Positions 33,336 through 48,492 of a stretch of DNA of 64,000 bases are shown here, one piece after another (positions within the stretch are counted from its first letter, which is position 1; the number at the start of each line of letters is the position of its first letter). The stretch covers positions 1 to 64,000 of the forward strand of contig NZ_JACRGA010000008.1 of NCBI RefSeq assembly GCF_016217785.1. The letters run 5' to 3'. The stretch comes from Methanobacterium sp. (GTDB lineage: Archaea; Methanobacteriota; Methanobacteria; Methanobacteriales; Methanobacteriaceae). Made by a program: the position numbers and the translations under genes. Under the pieces are notes generated by a model. The model was not told where the DNA came from and made no database searches. It saw only the letters and a program-made list of their open reading frames with translations.

Positions 33336-33348
33336 CGTATATATATTG
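33336..33348 (+). promoter_or_regulatory. TATA box of por operon
   Basis: cgtatatatattg is followed by a second A/T-rich element and the GGAGGT ribosome site at 33376-33381. The predicted transcription start is about 20 bases before the porC ATG. Confidence 0.5.
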
Positions 33349-33349
33349 T

Positions 33350-33913
<564 letters not shown>

Positions 33914-33923
33914 AGGTGATCTA

Positions 33924-34166
<243 letters not shown>

Positions 34167-34167
34167 A

Positions 34168-36180
<2,013 letters not shown>

Positions 36181-36191
36181 GAGGCATAGCC

Positions 36192-36695
36192 TTGGAAAAG
36201 ATAATTATCCAGCCGGATCTCTGTGATGGATGCCTGGACTGCCAGGAGGCATGTGCACGTCTTCACGGGGCTTCAGGGATTCTGGTAAGGGAAGTGGAGG
36301 GATCATTTTACCCCATCATCTGCCAGCAGTGCGAAGATGCACCCTGCCAGTTGATCTGCCCTACTGAAGCCATGACCAAAGATGGAATTGAAGAAGCAAA
36401 ATGTATTGGCTGCGGTTTGTGCATGATGGTTTGTCCCTTTGGTGCAGTGGAAGTACACGAACGAAAAGCTCATAAATGTAACCAATGCCCTGATTTAGAA
36501 ACACCTGCATGTATAAAAGCCTGTTCTAAACGAGCCATAGCCAAAGTGGACACAGTTAAACTGCAAGCAGAAAAGCAACGCAAGCACATCGAAAAAATCA
36601 CAGGTCTTGGTAAAAAGAATCGTAAAAGTTCAGATCTCATTAACATAATGACCGCCAACACCCGGGCCAGGAAAGCACTGGACAAGGAGGCCTAA
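36192..36695 (+). CDS. porE: Por-associated polyferredoxin PorE
   Basis: 167 residues, TTG start after AGGAGG. Four Cys-rich motifs: CDGCLDCQEACARLHG, CQQCEDAPCQLICP, CIGCGLCMMVCP and CNQCPDLETPACIKAC. PorE with PorF is the methanogen-specific electron-transfer addition to Por; it is needed for pyruvate synthesis from acetyl-CoA in Methanococcus. The C-terminal 40 residues are basic and have no cluster ligands. Confidence 0.92.
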   Translation: MEKIIIQPDLCDGCLDCQEACARLHGASGILVREVEGSFYPIICQQCEDAPCQLICPTEAMTKDGIEEAKCIGCGLCMMVCPFGAVEVHERKAHKCNQCPDLETPACIKACSKRAIAKVDTVKLQAEKQRKHIEKITGLGKKNRKSSDLINIMTANTRARKALDKEA

Positions 36696-36696
36696 A

Positions 36697-37128
<432 letters not shown>

Positions 37129-37136
37129 TTAAAATA

Positions 37137-37174
37137 TTCCTTTTCCAATCTTTCTTTTTTACTCTTCTTTTTTA
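37137..37174 (+). terminator. T-rich terminator of por operon
   Basis: Two pyrimidine/T blocks (tttcttttttactcttcttttttaa) begin about 20 bases after the porF stop. No hairpin is needed for archaeal termination. Confidence 0.5.
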
Positions 37175-37713
37175 ATGTGTTCTAAATTCTAAAACAGACA
37201 TCTTAATTTGTTGTATCAATCTTAATTTGTTATTATCAGCAGATTTTCTGTTTATTATTTAATTAAATTCATTAGAATAATAATCTCTTAAATTAAAAAT
37301 TTAAAAACATACCCAGGGGCTGTTATTTGAATTCTATTTTCGCTTCCAGTGAGTTACCAGGGCATCTATTTAATTGGGCATCTATTTAATTGGGCATCTA
37401 TTTAATTGGGCATCTATTAGTTTCATACCCCTGGGTATCCGATTTATTTTTAGTGGTTTGAAAAACTGATTTAGAAGAAACACTGCAATTAACACTAAAC
37501 AATTAGCACTAATCACCAAAAGACAGGCCAACAAAAATATTAAAAAATATCTATTCTTAAAAAAATTGAATGATTTTTTCTTAAAATAAATAGAATTATC
37601 TGCAAATCAGACCGAACATTGAAATATTAATAACTACATATTAAAGAATTCCCATTCCTTGAAAAATAATCTAAATATCTCATTAAATTAAATAAAGCTT
37701 AGAGGTGATAATA
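37175..37713. other. 540-bp intergenic region with 16-bp repeats
   Basis: A/T-rich. Holds the four-copy repeat at 37360-37423 and the presumed promoter of the coiled-coil gene. No coding frame or RNA gene is evident. Confidence 0.5.
37360..37423. repeat. Four-copy 16-bp tandem repeat
   Basis: gggcatctatttaatt occurs at 37360, 37376, 37392 and (diverging at its end) 37408. The word gggcatctat also appears alone in the intergenic region near 30070. Confidence 0.85.
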
Positions 37714-38304
37714 ATGAATAAAAACATGCAAAAAAGGATTTACACTGCAACTGTCCAGGAAAACCCTGTTAAAAATAGTAAACTGTTGACGTTGGAGGGG
37801 GAGCATGATTTTGGAGAGGATGAAACTGTTATTATCATGGCTGAGAAGGACTTCGGCCAAATGCAAAAAATGATGGAACATCAACGTAAAATGATATCCA
37901 GCTTTGAAGTCATGCTTGAAGAGATGAAAAATGACGAGAAGGTCACAATTGGCCATCAAAAGGAGATCATAACTGAGTTGAACAATGAATGTTCCAGATT
38001 CATGAATGAATTAACAGATACTCATGGAAGATTAGAGGAAATGTATGGATTATACGATAGTTTGAATGGGAAATATGATGAGTTAATGACCAGAAACTTC
38101 AACCTGGATGAACAGCTTAAAAATAAACTGGAAGAAGCAAAACAGATACTGCAAAATGTTTACGCCATCAAAAACCGCCACCCATTGACTTACATCAAAG
38201 AACGTATACCTCAATCGTACATTCCCCTTAAAAATTCCAGTGAAAACAAAAAACCAAACAAGGATTACAGGCTGAAAAATGATAAAAAAATAATTTCACC
38301 CTAA
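37714..38304 (+). CDS. Hypothetical coiled-coil protein
   Basis: 196 residues from the ATG at 37714, preceded by AGAGGTGAT. The N-terminal 45 residues are beta-like (YTATVQENPVKNSKLLTLEGEHDFGEDETVIIMAEKDF). Residues about 50-155 form a long heptad-rich coiled coil (MMEHQRKMISSFEVMLEEMKND and onward). The tail is basic. Function unknown; a scaffold or nucleoid/cytoskeletal role is only a guess. Confidence 0.7.
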   Translation: MNKNMQKRIYTATVQENPVKNSKLLTLEGEHDFGEDETVIIMAEKDFGQMQKMMEHQRKMISSFEVMLEEMKNDEKVTIGHQKEIITELNNECSRFMNELTDTHGRLEEMYGLYDSLNGKYDELMTRNFNLDEQLKNKLEEAKQILQNVYAIKNRHPLTYIKERIPQSYIPLKNSSENKKPNKDYRLKNDKKIISP

Positions 38305-38520
38305 AATAGAGGATTAAACCAGGAAATATGTATTAACCCCTTAAATTTGGGGTATTAAACCATTTTTCATTATTCCCTGTTAAAAGTCAACTACTGTTTT
38401 TCATTCGAGCATTTTTTTTATAGAAATTAATTTTTTATACTTTATAAAATCAATTTTATAACTTATAAAATCTAAAAACTTTAGAAACTGTTTATTAGAT
38501 CATATTACAAATATTTAGCA

Positions 38521-39372
<852 letters not shown>

Positions 39373-39628
39373 CAACTCCCATAATTTAACAACAACAAGC
39401 TCATTACCCTTAAAACTGGGGGCAATGGAGTTCAATTATTAAAAGAAAGATTTTAAAGAAAAGATTAAAAGAAAAGATTTACTTTATTAGGATCTAATGA
39501 AAGGTGCATGGTAAATAAAGAGGGGATTTATTTAAACGGGTGCATGTATGTTCCCCTCACCAGTTAATCTATATTTTTTATAATGATTTTTTACCATATT
39601 TTATTTTATTTTTCCATGAATTTTATTT

Positions 39629-39835
39629 CTAAAAAAACCGTTTAGATGGGATTAAACCTTCATCGATCAATTCATCAACCACTACAGCCACCAATATGTA
39701 TTCCTGATTAGTATAATCTGCTAAATTAGTTATGGAAATGTGTTTATTGTTATTAACATAATCTAAGATGTTCATCTTTAACTCAATTCTTAAATTTTCG
39801 TTTCTCCACTTAATTTTCAATTTATCAGTCCTCAC
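39629..39835 (-). CDS. Small winged-helix-like protein
   Basis: 68 residues from a GTG, or 63 from an in-frame TTG at 39820 that has GAGG upstream. Reads ILDYVNNNKHISITNLADYTNQEYILVAVVVDELIDEGLIPSKRFF, a short winged-helix/MarR-like pattern with a C-terminal wing. Too short to assign; possible DNA-binding protein or a fragment of one. Confidence 0.5.
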   Translation of the reverse strand: MRTDKLKIKWRNENLRIELKMNILDYVNNNKHISITNLADYTNQEYILVAVVVDELIDEGLIPSKRFF

Positions 39836-40397
39836 GTATTGATTATTGATGAAGAGGGGAGGGGATGAGAAACCCTCCCTGGTAAATGTTTTTTTTTTAA
39901 TAATGATAATTCTGGATGACTCGTTATTTTTTTTAAACCTTTTCTAAAATGCCCCACCAGGCATAGAATTCCTGGAATAGTTATAAGATCATTTGTAATC
40001 GAGTGTATGCAATTTTTGTGCAGGGTGCAGTTCTCATTCAACTTATCAGCCCCACACCCTTTATCACAAAATGTGATATGTATTACACTTGAAGTGTATG
40101 TCTGTCTGATGTTATAATCAATCTTATATTTAAATATTTGGAAATAAATCAACACCCCCCACTGTTAACTAATGGAAAATAATGGAGTCAGGAGCACTTA
40201 AATAAAACTAAACACCTGATACATACTCAGAATAAGCAGATAAAGAATAAATAGCATGATAACTAATTATATAAAACTTAAACCGAATCCATAAAAGAGC
40301 AAAAATATCCCAATAGCTACTAAAAAATAAAAAAAGGATCATTTTTTTGCAAAATGATCATATAAATGATTTACCTTGTAAGGTATACCTCTACTTA
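39836..40397. other. 560-bp region downstream of phoU
   Basis: A/T-rich with a runt frame (39832-40155, minus) that lacks any family-like pattern. The useful content is the terminator hairpin at 40321-40359. Confidence 0.45.
40321..40359 (-). terminator. Hairpin plus T-run terminator of pst/phoU operon
   Basis: Read on the minus strand, GATCATTTT-GCAAA-AAAATGATC (9-bp arms, 40337-40359) is followed by CTTTTTTTATTTTTTAG. This is shaped like an intrinsic terminator and sits downstream of the last phoU gene and its repeats. Confidence 0.6.
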
Positions 40398-40511
40398 TTA
40401 TTCTTCTGGTTTCTTTTCAATGTGAATTGCTGGCATTATTCTTCCGGTTTCTTTTCAAGGGTGAATTGCTGGCATTATTCTTCCGGTTTCTTTTCAAGGG
40501 TGAATTGCTGC
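40398..40511. repeat. Three-copy 38-39 bp repeat of the phoU 3' end
   Basis: Copies begin at 40398, 40436 and 40475. The copy at 40475 is the last 12 codons and stop of phoU (QQFTLEKKPEE-stop on the minus strand). The other two lie beyond the stop and repeat the same end, stop codon included, with a few changes in the outermost copy. Confidence 0.9.
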
Positions 40512-41164
40512 TTTTCACAGGTGATCATAAAGATGGTTCTGTCTCCAATGTTTTCAGCACGATCTGCAATTCTTTCCAGGAAACGGGCCAGGAACAATAA
40601 ATAAATTAGATACGAGATTGATTCTTTATCATGGAACATGCTCTTGGTAATGTCTTTAAGTGTATGGTCGAAAAGATCATCCACCTTATCATCGTCCCGG
40701 TGAAGCTCCCTGGCAACATTCATGTTTTTAGCTAAAAATGCAGCCAGACCTTTGCTGACCATTCCATCTACAATGTCTGCCATGCGCTGCAGGTCAAACA
40801 TGGGTTTTTCAGGGATCTCCTCATCCTTTATATGGCGGGCGATATCTGCAATGTTGGAAGCCAAACCTGCAATCCGTTTTAGGTGACTTGAAACCTTAAT
40901 ACTGGTTTCAATGAATCTTAAGTCTCCAGCAACAGGTTGTTCAGCGGCGATGATACTCATAGCATCGTGTTCTATTTGATAACCCATTTCATGGACCTTT
41001 CTGTTAGTTTCCATTACACTGTTTACCAGTTCTGCATCATACTCAATAAATGTACTAAAAGATTCCCTGTAAGCCTTTAAAGTGGCTTGGCCCATTTTAT
41101 CCACTTCTTCCTTTAACTCATCCAGTTTTTTCTGGAACCGTATCCTGGGATATCGTCTCTCCAT
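40475..41164 (-). CDS. phoU: PhoU-family phosphate uptake regulator
   Basis: 229 residues from the ATG at 41164, which has AGGTGG at normal spacing; the in-frame GTG 41176 overlaps that site. Two PhoU three-helix bundles are visible (residues about 15-110 and 120-215), with metal-binding-type motifs such as ERIADRAENIGDR. PhoU damps Pst transport and signalling when phosphate is plentiful. Last gene of the pst cluster on the minus strand. Its final codons are tandemly repeated downstream. Confidence 0.9.
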   Translation of the reverse strand: MERRYPRIRFQKKLDELKEEVDKMGQATLKAYRESFSTFIEYDAELVNSVMETNRKVHEMGYQIEHDAMSIIAAEQPVAGDLRFIETSIKVSSHLKRIAGLASNIADIARHIKDEEIPEKPMFDLQRMADIVDGMVSKGLAAFLAKNMNVARELHRDDDKVDDLFDHTLKDITKSMFHDKESISYLIYLLFLARFLERIADRAENIGDRTIFMITCEKQQFTLEKKPEE

Positions 41165-41165
41165 A

Positions 41166-41612
41166 TTATCTTCCACCTATTTTGGATTTATAATCATTTA
41201 ACAAATTATCAATATCATCTTCAGACGGATCTCTTATCCGGTATTTTGACAAAACATCAGTCCGATTTACTTCTTTAGCATTATTTTCAAGTAAAAATTC
41301 TATTTCTACAGGTAATGGTAATTTACATTCCTCATTCAAATCTATAATGGTTGAGAACATGTTATCATCAAGTTGATATACTTCTATCCTGGATTCTGGA
41401 CTTATATTTATCATGTTCATTGCTTTATTTTCATGGGTTTCTTCTAAGGATTCTGCATTTAAATTCCAGGCTGCTATTATTTTTTCATCTTTTACCAGGA
41501 GTAATGATTCATTGCCACCTTCTAAAATCTTTACATAACCCAGTTCAGGTATATGAGACCTTTTCAAATTGCCCCGGACTGTGAGCTCCGGATCTTCTGA
41601 AGGAAGCCACAT
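41166..41612 (-). CDS. DUF2226-like protein of the phosphate cluster
   Basis: 148 residues. Reads RGNLKRSHIPELGYVKILEGGNESLLLVKDEKIIAAWNLNAES, an Asp/Glu-rich small domain I associate loosely with DUF2226 proteins of methanogens, without certainty. The C-terminal segment VLSKYRIRDPSEDDIDNLLNDYKSKI resembles an interaction helix. It lies between two phoU genes with gaps of 1 and 12 bases, so it is part of the operon and probably acts in phosphate signalling. Confidence 0.65.
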   Translation of the reverse strand: MWLPSEDPELTVRGNLKRSHIPELGYVKILEGGNESLLLVKDEKIIAAWNLNAESLEETHENKAMNMINISPESRIEVYQLDDNMFSTIIDLNEECKLPLPVEIEFLLENNAKEVNRTDVLSKYRIRDPSEDDIDNLLNDYKSKIGGR

Positions 41613-41624
41613 TTTTTACCCCAT

Positions 41625-42293
41625 TTACCTCATCAGCATGTTATGGAACAGTTTGTGGTGCACAACCTGCTTACCCACTATGGAGTAGGCAACACGATCT
41701 GCCATGCCCATGATATGATGTCCCATGCTCAGTAAGTTCCTCCCAACCAGGATCAGCGATGTCTGGGAACCTCCGTGTGTGATTTCCTCGTATTCTGAAA
41801 ACATCTGGTTGTAAAAATCTTGCAGGTTCACGTAACTCCTGGTGGAACGTTTCAGTAATTGTATATCCTCGTTTAAGAGCGCCCCAACAGCATCTTTCAA
41901 CATGTCCTGGACAGTTTGGGACATGAAATCAATGTGTGGGGGTTTATAACAGCTACGATCGCTCTCGGCAGCATCTATGGCGTAACGGGCTATATATGCT
42001 GAAAGGTTGTTTATACGTTCCAGTTCTATGGAGGTTCGCAGAAGTGCTGCACCTAAACGTAAATCCTTGGCCAGTGGCTGGTGTAATCCCAGAACCTTAA
42101 GACATCCATGTTCAATTTTATAGCTTTCTTTATTGATTTCATCGGTTTTTTCAATGATTTCTCTGGCAAGATAAGTGTCTTCCTCCAGGAAACTCCTGAC
42201 TGACTTATCCACCCTCCCTATGGTCTCCCAACTGAATCCAAGGACATCATCCTCCAGGGACTTCAAACGTTTTTCCAAGACCACTGTAAGCAT
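41625..42293 (-). CDS. phoU: PhoU-family phosphate uptake regulator
   Basis: 222 residues with two PhoU bundles. Motifs: VLGLHQPLAKDLRLGAALLRTSIELERINNLSAYIARYA in the first and GRNLLSMGHHIMGMADRVAYSIVGK in the second. ATG follows GGGTGGTT. It is the first gene after pstB, separated by a 146-bp spacer filled with tandem repeats. Confidence 0.9.
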   Translation of the reverse strand: MLTVVLEKRLKSLEDDVLGFSWETIGRVDKSVRSFLEEDTYLAREIIEKTDEINKESYKIEHGCLKVLGLHQPLAKDLRLGAALLRTSIELERINNLSAYIARYAIDAAESDRSCYKPPHIDFMSQTVQDMLKDAVGALLNEDIQLLKRSTRSYVNLQDFYNQMFSEYEEITHGGSQTSLILVGRNLLSMGHHIMGMADRVAYSIVGKQVVHHKLFHNMLMR

Positions 42294-42327
42294 TTTAAAC
42301 CACCCATTTCACTTCACCTATGCCCAG

Positions 42328-42437
42328 GCAAATCTTAACTCATAATCCCTGCTCTGGCAATATCTTATCATAATTCCTGCTCTGATAATATCTTAACACT
42401 TAATCCCTGCTCTGGCAAATCTAAAACTCATAATCCA
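42328..42437. repeat. Tandem repeat between phoU and pstB, about 30-bp unit
   Basis: The block (g)caatatcttaacataatccctgctctg recurs three times and starts a fourth. It fills almost the whole spacer, up to the pstB stop codon. Confidence 0.8.
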
Positions 42438-42439
42438 AT

Positions 42440-44047
<1,608 letters not shown>

Positions 44048-44092
44048 AGCTGATTCCTCCTTCTTTTACATTGAATTCCGTGAATATGAACA

Positions 44093-44968
<876 letters not shown>

Positions 44969-45004
44969 AGGTTTTTCTCCTTCTTTCAAATCCATAGAAT
45001 GATT

Positions 45005-45060
45005 GGATGATTTTTTTAAATGATCTTTTAAATGATCCTTTTTTTTAAATGATCCTTTGA
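45005..45060. repeat. Three-copy ttttttaaatgatc repeat upstream of pstC
   Basis: tttttaaatgatc(c)tt is repeated three times between pstC and pstS. Confidence 0.6.
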
Positions 45061-45118
45061 TAAATCTGACAATTTTAATTAAGTGTATTCTAGTTACATA
45101 TTATTTAGATACATTAAT

Positions 45119-45193
45119 TAGGCCTATTAGGTTACAGGAGGCCTATTAAGTTACAGAGGCCTAAGTTACAGAGGCCTAAGTTACAGAGGCCTA

Positions 45194-45206
<13 letters not shown>
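45119..45206. repeat. Five-copy 15-18 bp repeat of the pstS 3' end
   Basis: Units aggcctattaagttacag (18 bp) or aggcctaagttacag (15 bp) begin at about 45121, 45139, 45157, 45172 and 45187. The innermost unit contains the last codons (Val-Thr) and stop of pstS; the others lie downstream of the stop. Confidence 0.85.
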
Positions 45207-46000
<794 letters not shown>

Positions 46001-46031
46001 TAAATCACCCTATAATCGTTACCATTAGAAG

Positions 46032-46066
<35 letters not shown>

Positions 46067-46143
46067 TGAACAGGGGTTTACTTGATTAAAGCTAATTGAT
46101 GAGAATTATACTAGTCTGGTATGTTTAGAAACCTGTTTTTGTT

Positions 46144-46179
46144 AAAAAAATGGGAAAATGGTGGTTTTAAACCCACCAT
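46144..46179 (-). terminator. Hairpin plus T-run after distal pstS
   Basis: On the minus strand ATGGTGG, 8-base loop, CCACCAT is followed by TTTCCCATTTTTTT, about 12 bases after the pstS stop. It may attenuate rather than fully stop transcription into the rest of pst. Confidence 0.6.
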
Positions 46180-46190
46180 AATTCTTTTTT

Positions 46191-47036
46191 TTAAGATGTG
46201 CTGTTGACCTGTTTACCAGTTGGTACTACTTTATCAGACTTTATTATAGCCTGACCTTCTGGTCCATTTACCCAGTCAATGAATGCTTTGACTGCCCCGG
46301 TAGGATCTCCTTTAACCAGGAAGATGAATGGTCTCTGGATCTTGTATGTACCATCAAGTATGGTTGCTTCGGTAGGTGCAACATTGTTTATCTGCAGAGC
46401 TTTGGCATCTTTAACTGATGCGAATGATATGAAACCAACAGCGTTGGGATCCTGAACCACAGCTTGCTGCACAGCTTCAGTGGAACTCTGCACAATGGCT
46501 GATTTTACGAAATCTACCTTGGTACCGTTGGCTAATTTACCAAGTACTATCTCCTGAACTGCGTCACGAGTACCGGAACCTTCTTCACGAACAATTACAT
46601 TTATCTTAGCATCTGCACCTCCAACTTCCTTCCAGTTGGTGATGTTTCCAGATAAAATTCCTTTAACCTGGTCCGTGGTTAATCCAGTTATGGAATTGTT
46701 CGTATTGACAATGATGGCAATTCCATCTTTACCGATTTCATACTGCGTTAATCCGGTGGATTCATTAGCTTTCAGTGATTTAGAGCTGGTTCCAATATTT
46801 GCAGTTCCATCCTGAACACTCTTAATACCTACGCTTGAACCGCCACCTTGAACAGTTATCTTCACACTACTATTCTTCTTCATGTATTCCGTGGCTAATT
46901 TTTCAGCAACAGGCTGTACAGAAGTAGAACCGACAATGGTTATTTTTTCCTGCCCACCACTTCCGGCAAGGACAAAATATGCACCGGCTATTACGATTAT
47001 AGCTACTATTATTCCTATTATGTACTTCATGTCCAT
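46191..47036 (-). CDS. pstS: Phosphate-binding protein PstS (second copy)
   Basis: 281 residues; N-terminal membrane helix (5-24), then GSTSVQPVAEKLATEYM, GGGSSVGIKSVQDG and REEGSGTRDAVQEIV. First gene of the phosphate block, with a TATA box and a possible operator in front. Paralogue of the next gene; two binding proteins may differ in affinity or abundance. The terminator-like hairpin behind it would make it the most abundant product. Confidence 0.95.
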   Translation of the reverse strand: MDMKYIIGIIVAIIVIAGAYFVLAGSGGQEKITIVGSTSVQPVAEKLATEYMKKNSSVKITVQGGGSSVGIKSVQDGTANIGTSSKSLKANESTGLTQYEIGKDGIAIIVNTNNSITGLTTDQVKGILSGNITNWKEVGGADAKINVIVREEGSGTRDAVQEIVLGKLANGTKVDFVKSAIVQSSTEAVQQAVVQDPNAVGFISFASVKDAKALQINNVAPTEATILDGTYKIQRPFIFLVKGDPTGAVKAFIDWVNGPEGQAIIKSDKVVPTGKQVNSTS

Positions 47037-47067
47037 AATATCACCTCACTTGCTACTAACTTCCCGA

Positions 47068-47104
47068 ACTATATAAAGCTTACTATTTGTGCATTAAAAT
47101 ACAC
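47068..47104 (-). promoter_or_regulatory. Promoter and operator candidate of pst operon
   Basis: Minus-strand TATA box agctttatatagt (47068-47080) lies about 35 bases before the pstS ATG. Just upstream, 47089-47104 is an imperfect inverted repeat GTGcATTaaAATaCAC, overlapping where TFB would bind. A phosphate-responsive repressor there would be well placed. Confidence 0.45.
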
Positions 47105-47202
47105 GTAATGAGAACTAATTTAAGTTACTAACACGCAAAATTTTATTAAAACACTCTTAAAAACACATTTTATGAACTACATTGTACCTAAAGCGATAAA
47201 TA

Positions 47203-47210
47203 TTTATATC
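47203..47210 (+). promoter_or_regulatory. TATA box for leaderless citrate synthase-like transcript
   Basis: tttatatc is centred about 26 bases before the ATG at 47232, with only a weak tagggt in between. The transcript is probably leaderless or nearly so. Confidence 0.4.
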
Positions 47211-47231
47211 TTAGCGTAGTTAGGGTCTTAC

Positions 47232-48041
47232 ATGATCAGTGAGGAAGTACTTAAGGGAATGTTCCAACCCCGAACCACACCCTGGAAAACATCCATTACT
47301 AAAGTGGAACCAAATAGACTTATTACCCAAGGTTATCCTCAGGAAGAGCTCATTGGTAATATTTCCTTTCCAGAAATGATACATCTACTAATTAAAGGAG
47401 TACTCCCCACCAAAAACCAGGAACAAATGTTGCAAGCAATACTGGTTTCATTCTGTGACCATGGGGTGACACCTCCCAGCACCCAGTCAGCAAGATTAAT
47501 GGCTTCTGCAGGATCCCCTGTAAACGCATGTTTAGCCGGAGGAATACTGGCATTTGGAGAAAATCATGCTGGAGCTATTGAAGTTGCCATGCAGATGTTG
47601 CAGAAAGGTATCATCTTATCCAAAAGCAATGGATTATCTTTTGAGGAAACTGCACAGGAATTGTTCAACTACTTCACAAATAACCGCAGGAAAATACCCG
47701 GATTTGGACATAGATACCACAATGAAGATCCTCGTGCACCGCGATTAATCGAACTTTCCAAAGAATACAATTGTTTTGGAGAACATGCGGAACTTGCTAT
47801 GGAAATACAGGAATTATTACATGGTAAAAAGGGGATAAAGATGAATATCGATGGTGCCAATGCAGCATTACTCTCAGATATGGGTTTTAACTGGAGAGTG
47901 GGGTGTGGTTTATTCATTGTTGGTAGAGTGCCCGGGCTTTTGGCACATATACAAGAGGAAAAATCACAGGAACAACCTTTCAGGAAAATTCTGGATGTGG
48001 ACAAAGCTAATCCAGGAAATGATATGTTAAATTCTTTTTAA
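47232..48041 (+). CDS. Citrate synthase / citryl-CoA lyase-like protein
   Basis: 269 residues of the citrate synthase fold, shorter than true citrate synthases (about 380-430) and like the citryl-CoA lyase group. Active-site segments: VSFCDHGVTPPSTQSARLMASAG, GFGHRYHNEDPRAPRL (catalytic His and Arg) and NIDGANAALLSDMGF with VGRVPGLLAHIQEE at the end. It could make or cleave citryl-CoA. Divergent from pst; co-regulation is not evident. Confidence 0.85.
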   Translation: MISEEVLKGMFQPRTTPWKTSITKVEPNRLITQGYPQEELIGNISFPEMIHLLIKGVLPTKNQEQMLQAILVSFCDHGVTPPSTQSARLMASAGSPVNACLAGGILAFGENHAGAIEVAMQMLQKGIILSKSNGLSFEETAQELFNYFTNNRRKIPGFGHRYHNEDPRAPRLIELSKEYNCFGEHAELAMEIQELLHGKKGIKMNIDGANAALLSDMGFNWRVGCGLFIVGRVPGLLAHIQEEKSQEQPFRKILDVDKANPGNDMLNSF

Positions 48042-48492
48042 AAGACATTTCATTAAGGGATATTTTTCAAATCACCCCTGAATGGTGGTAGCCCCTGAAC
48101 GGTGTTAGGCCCCCGGAATGGTGGTAGGAAATTATACAATAATTCCACCTTAAGGAGAGTCATAGGTTTCTTAAATAGACAGATTTTATTCTTCCTTTTC
48201 ATATTATCCTTCCTTTTAATAGATAACAACCATTTAAACTGGCCCATTTAGTTCAGGTATATTCACATTTTGAGAAATGATCTACGTTCAAATTCCATGA
48301 CCGCAGAAGATACCCCAATTTCAATAAAAAAAGCCGTATGATAAGTTAGATCGGTTTATGATAAGTTAAACTTTGAATTAAAAATAAGTTAGAGTTGAAA
48401 TAAAAAAAATAAGTTAGATTGAATAAAAAAAGTTAGATTGAATAAAAAACATGTGATTTTAAAAAAATCATTCTCTCTTAAAAAAAGTTTAG
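48042..48492. other. 450-bp convergent intergenic region with tandem repeats
   Basis: Between the convergent citrate synthase-like and HTH-PhoU genes. Three imperfect copies of gaatggtggtagcccc (about 48074-48130) and five of taagttagattgaataaa (about 48338-48450). No gene supported. Confidence 0.55.

Noticed and set aside
39832..40155. 107-aa minus-strand frame
   Set aside because: Low-complexity, A/T-rich, no ribosome site and no recognisable pattern (LIYFQIFKYKIDYNIRQ...); treated as non-coding.
48053..48247. 64-aa minus-strand frame between convergent genes
   Set aside because: Its C-terminal third is made of the tandem repeat (PPFRGPNTVQGLPPFRG), so the apparent periodic protein is a by-product of repeated DNA.
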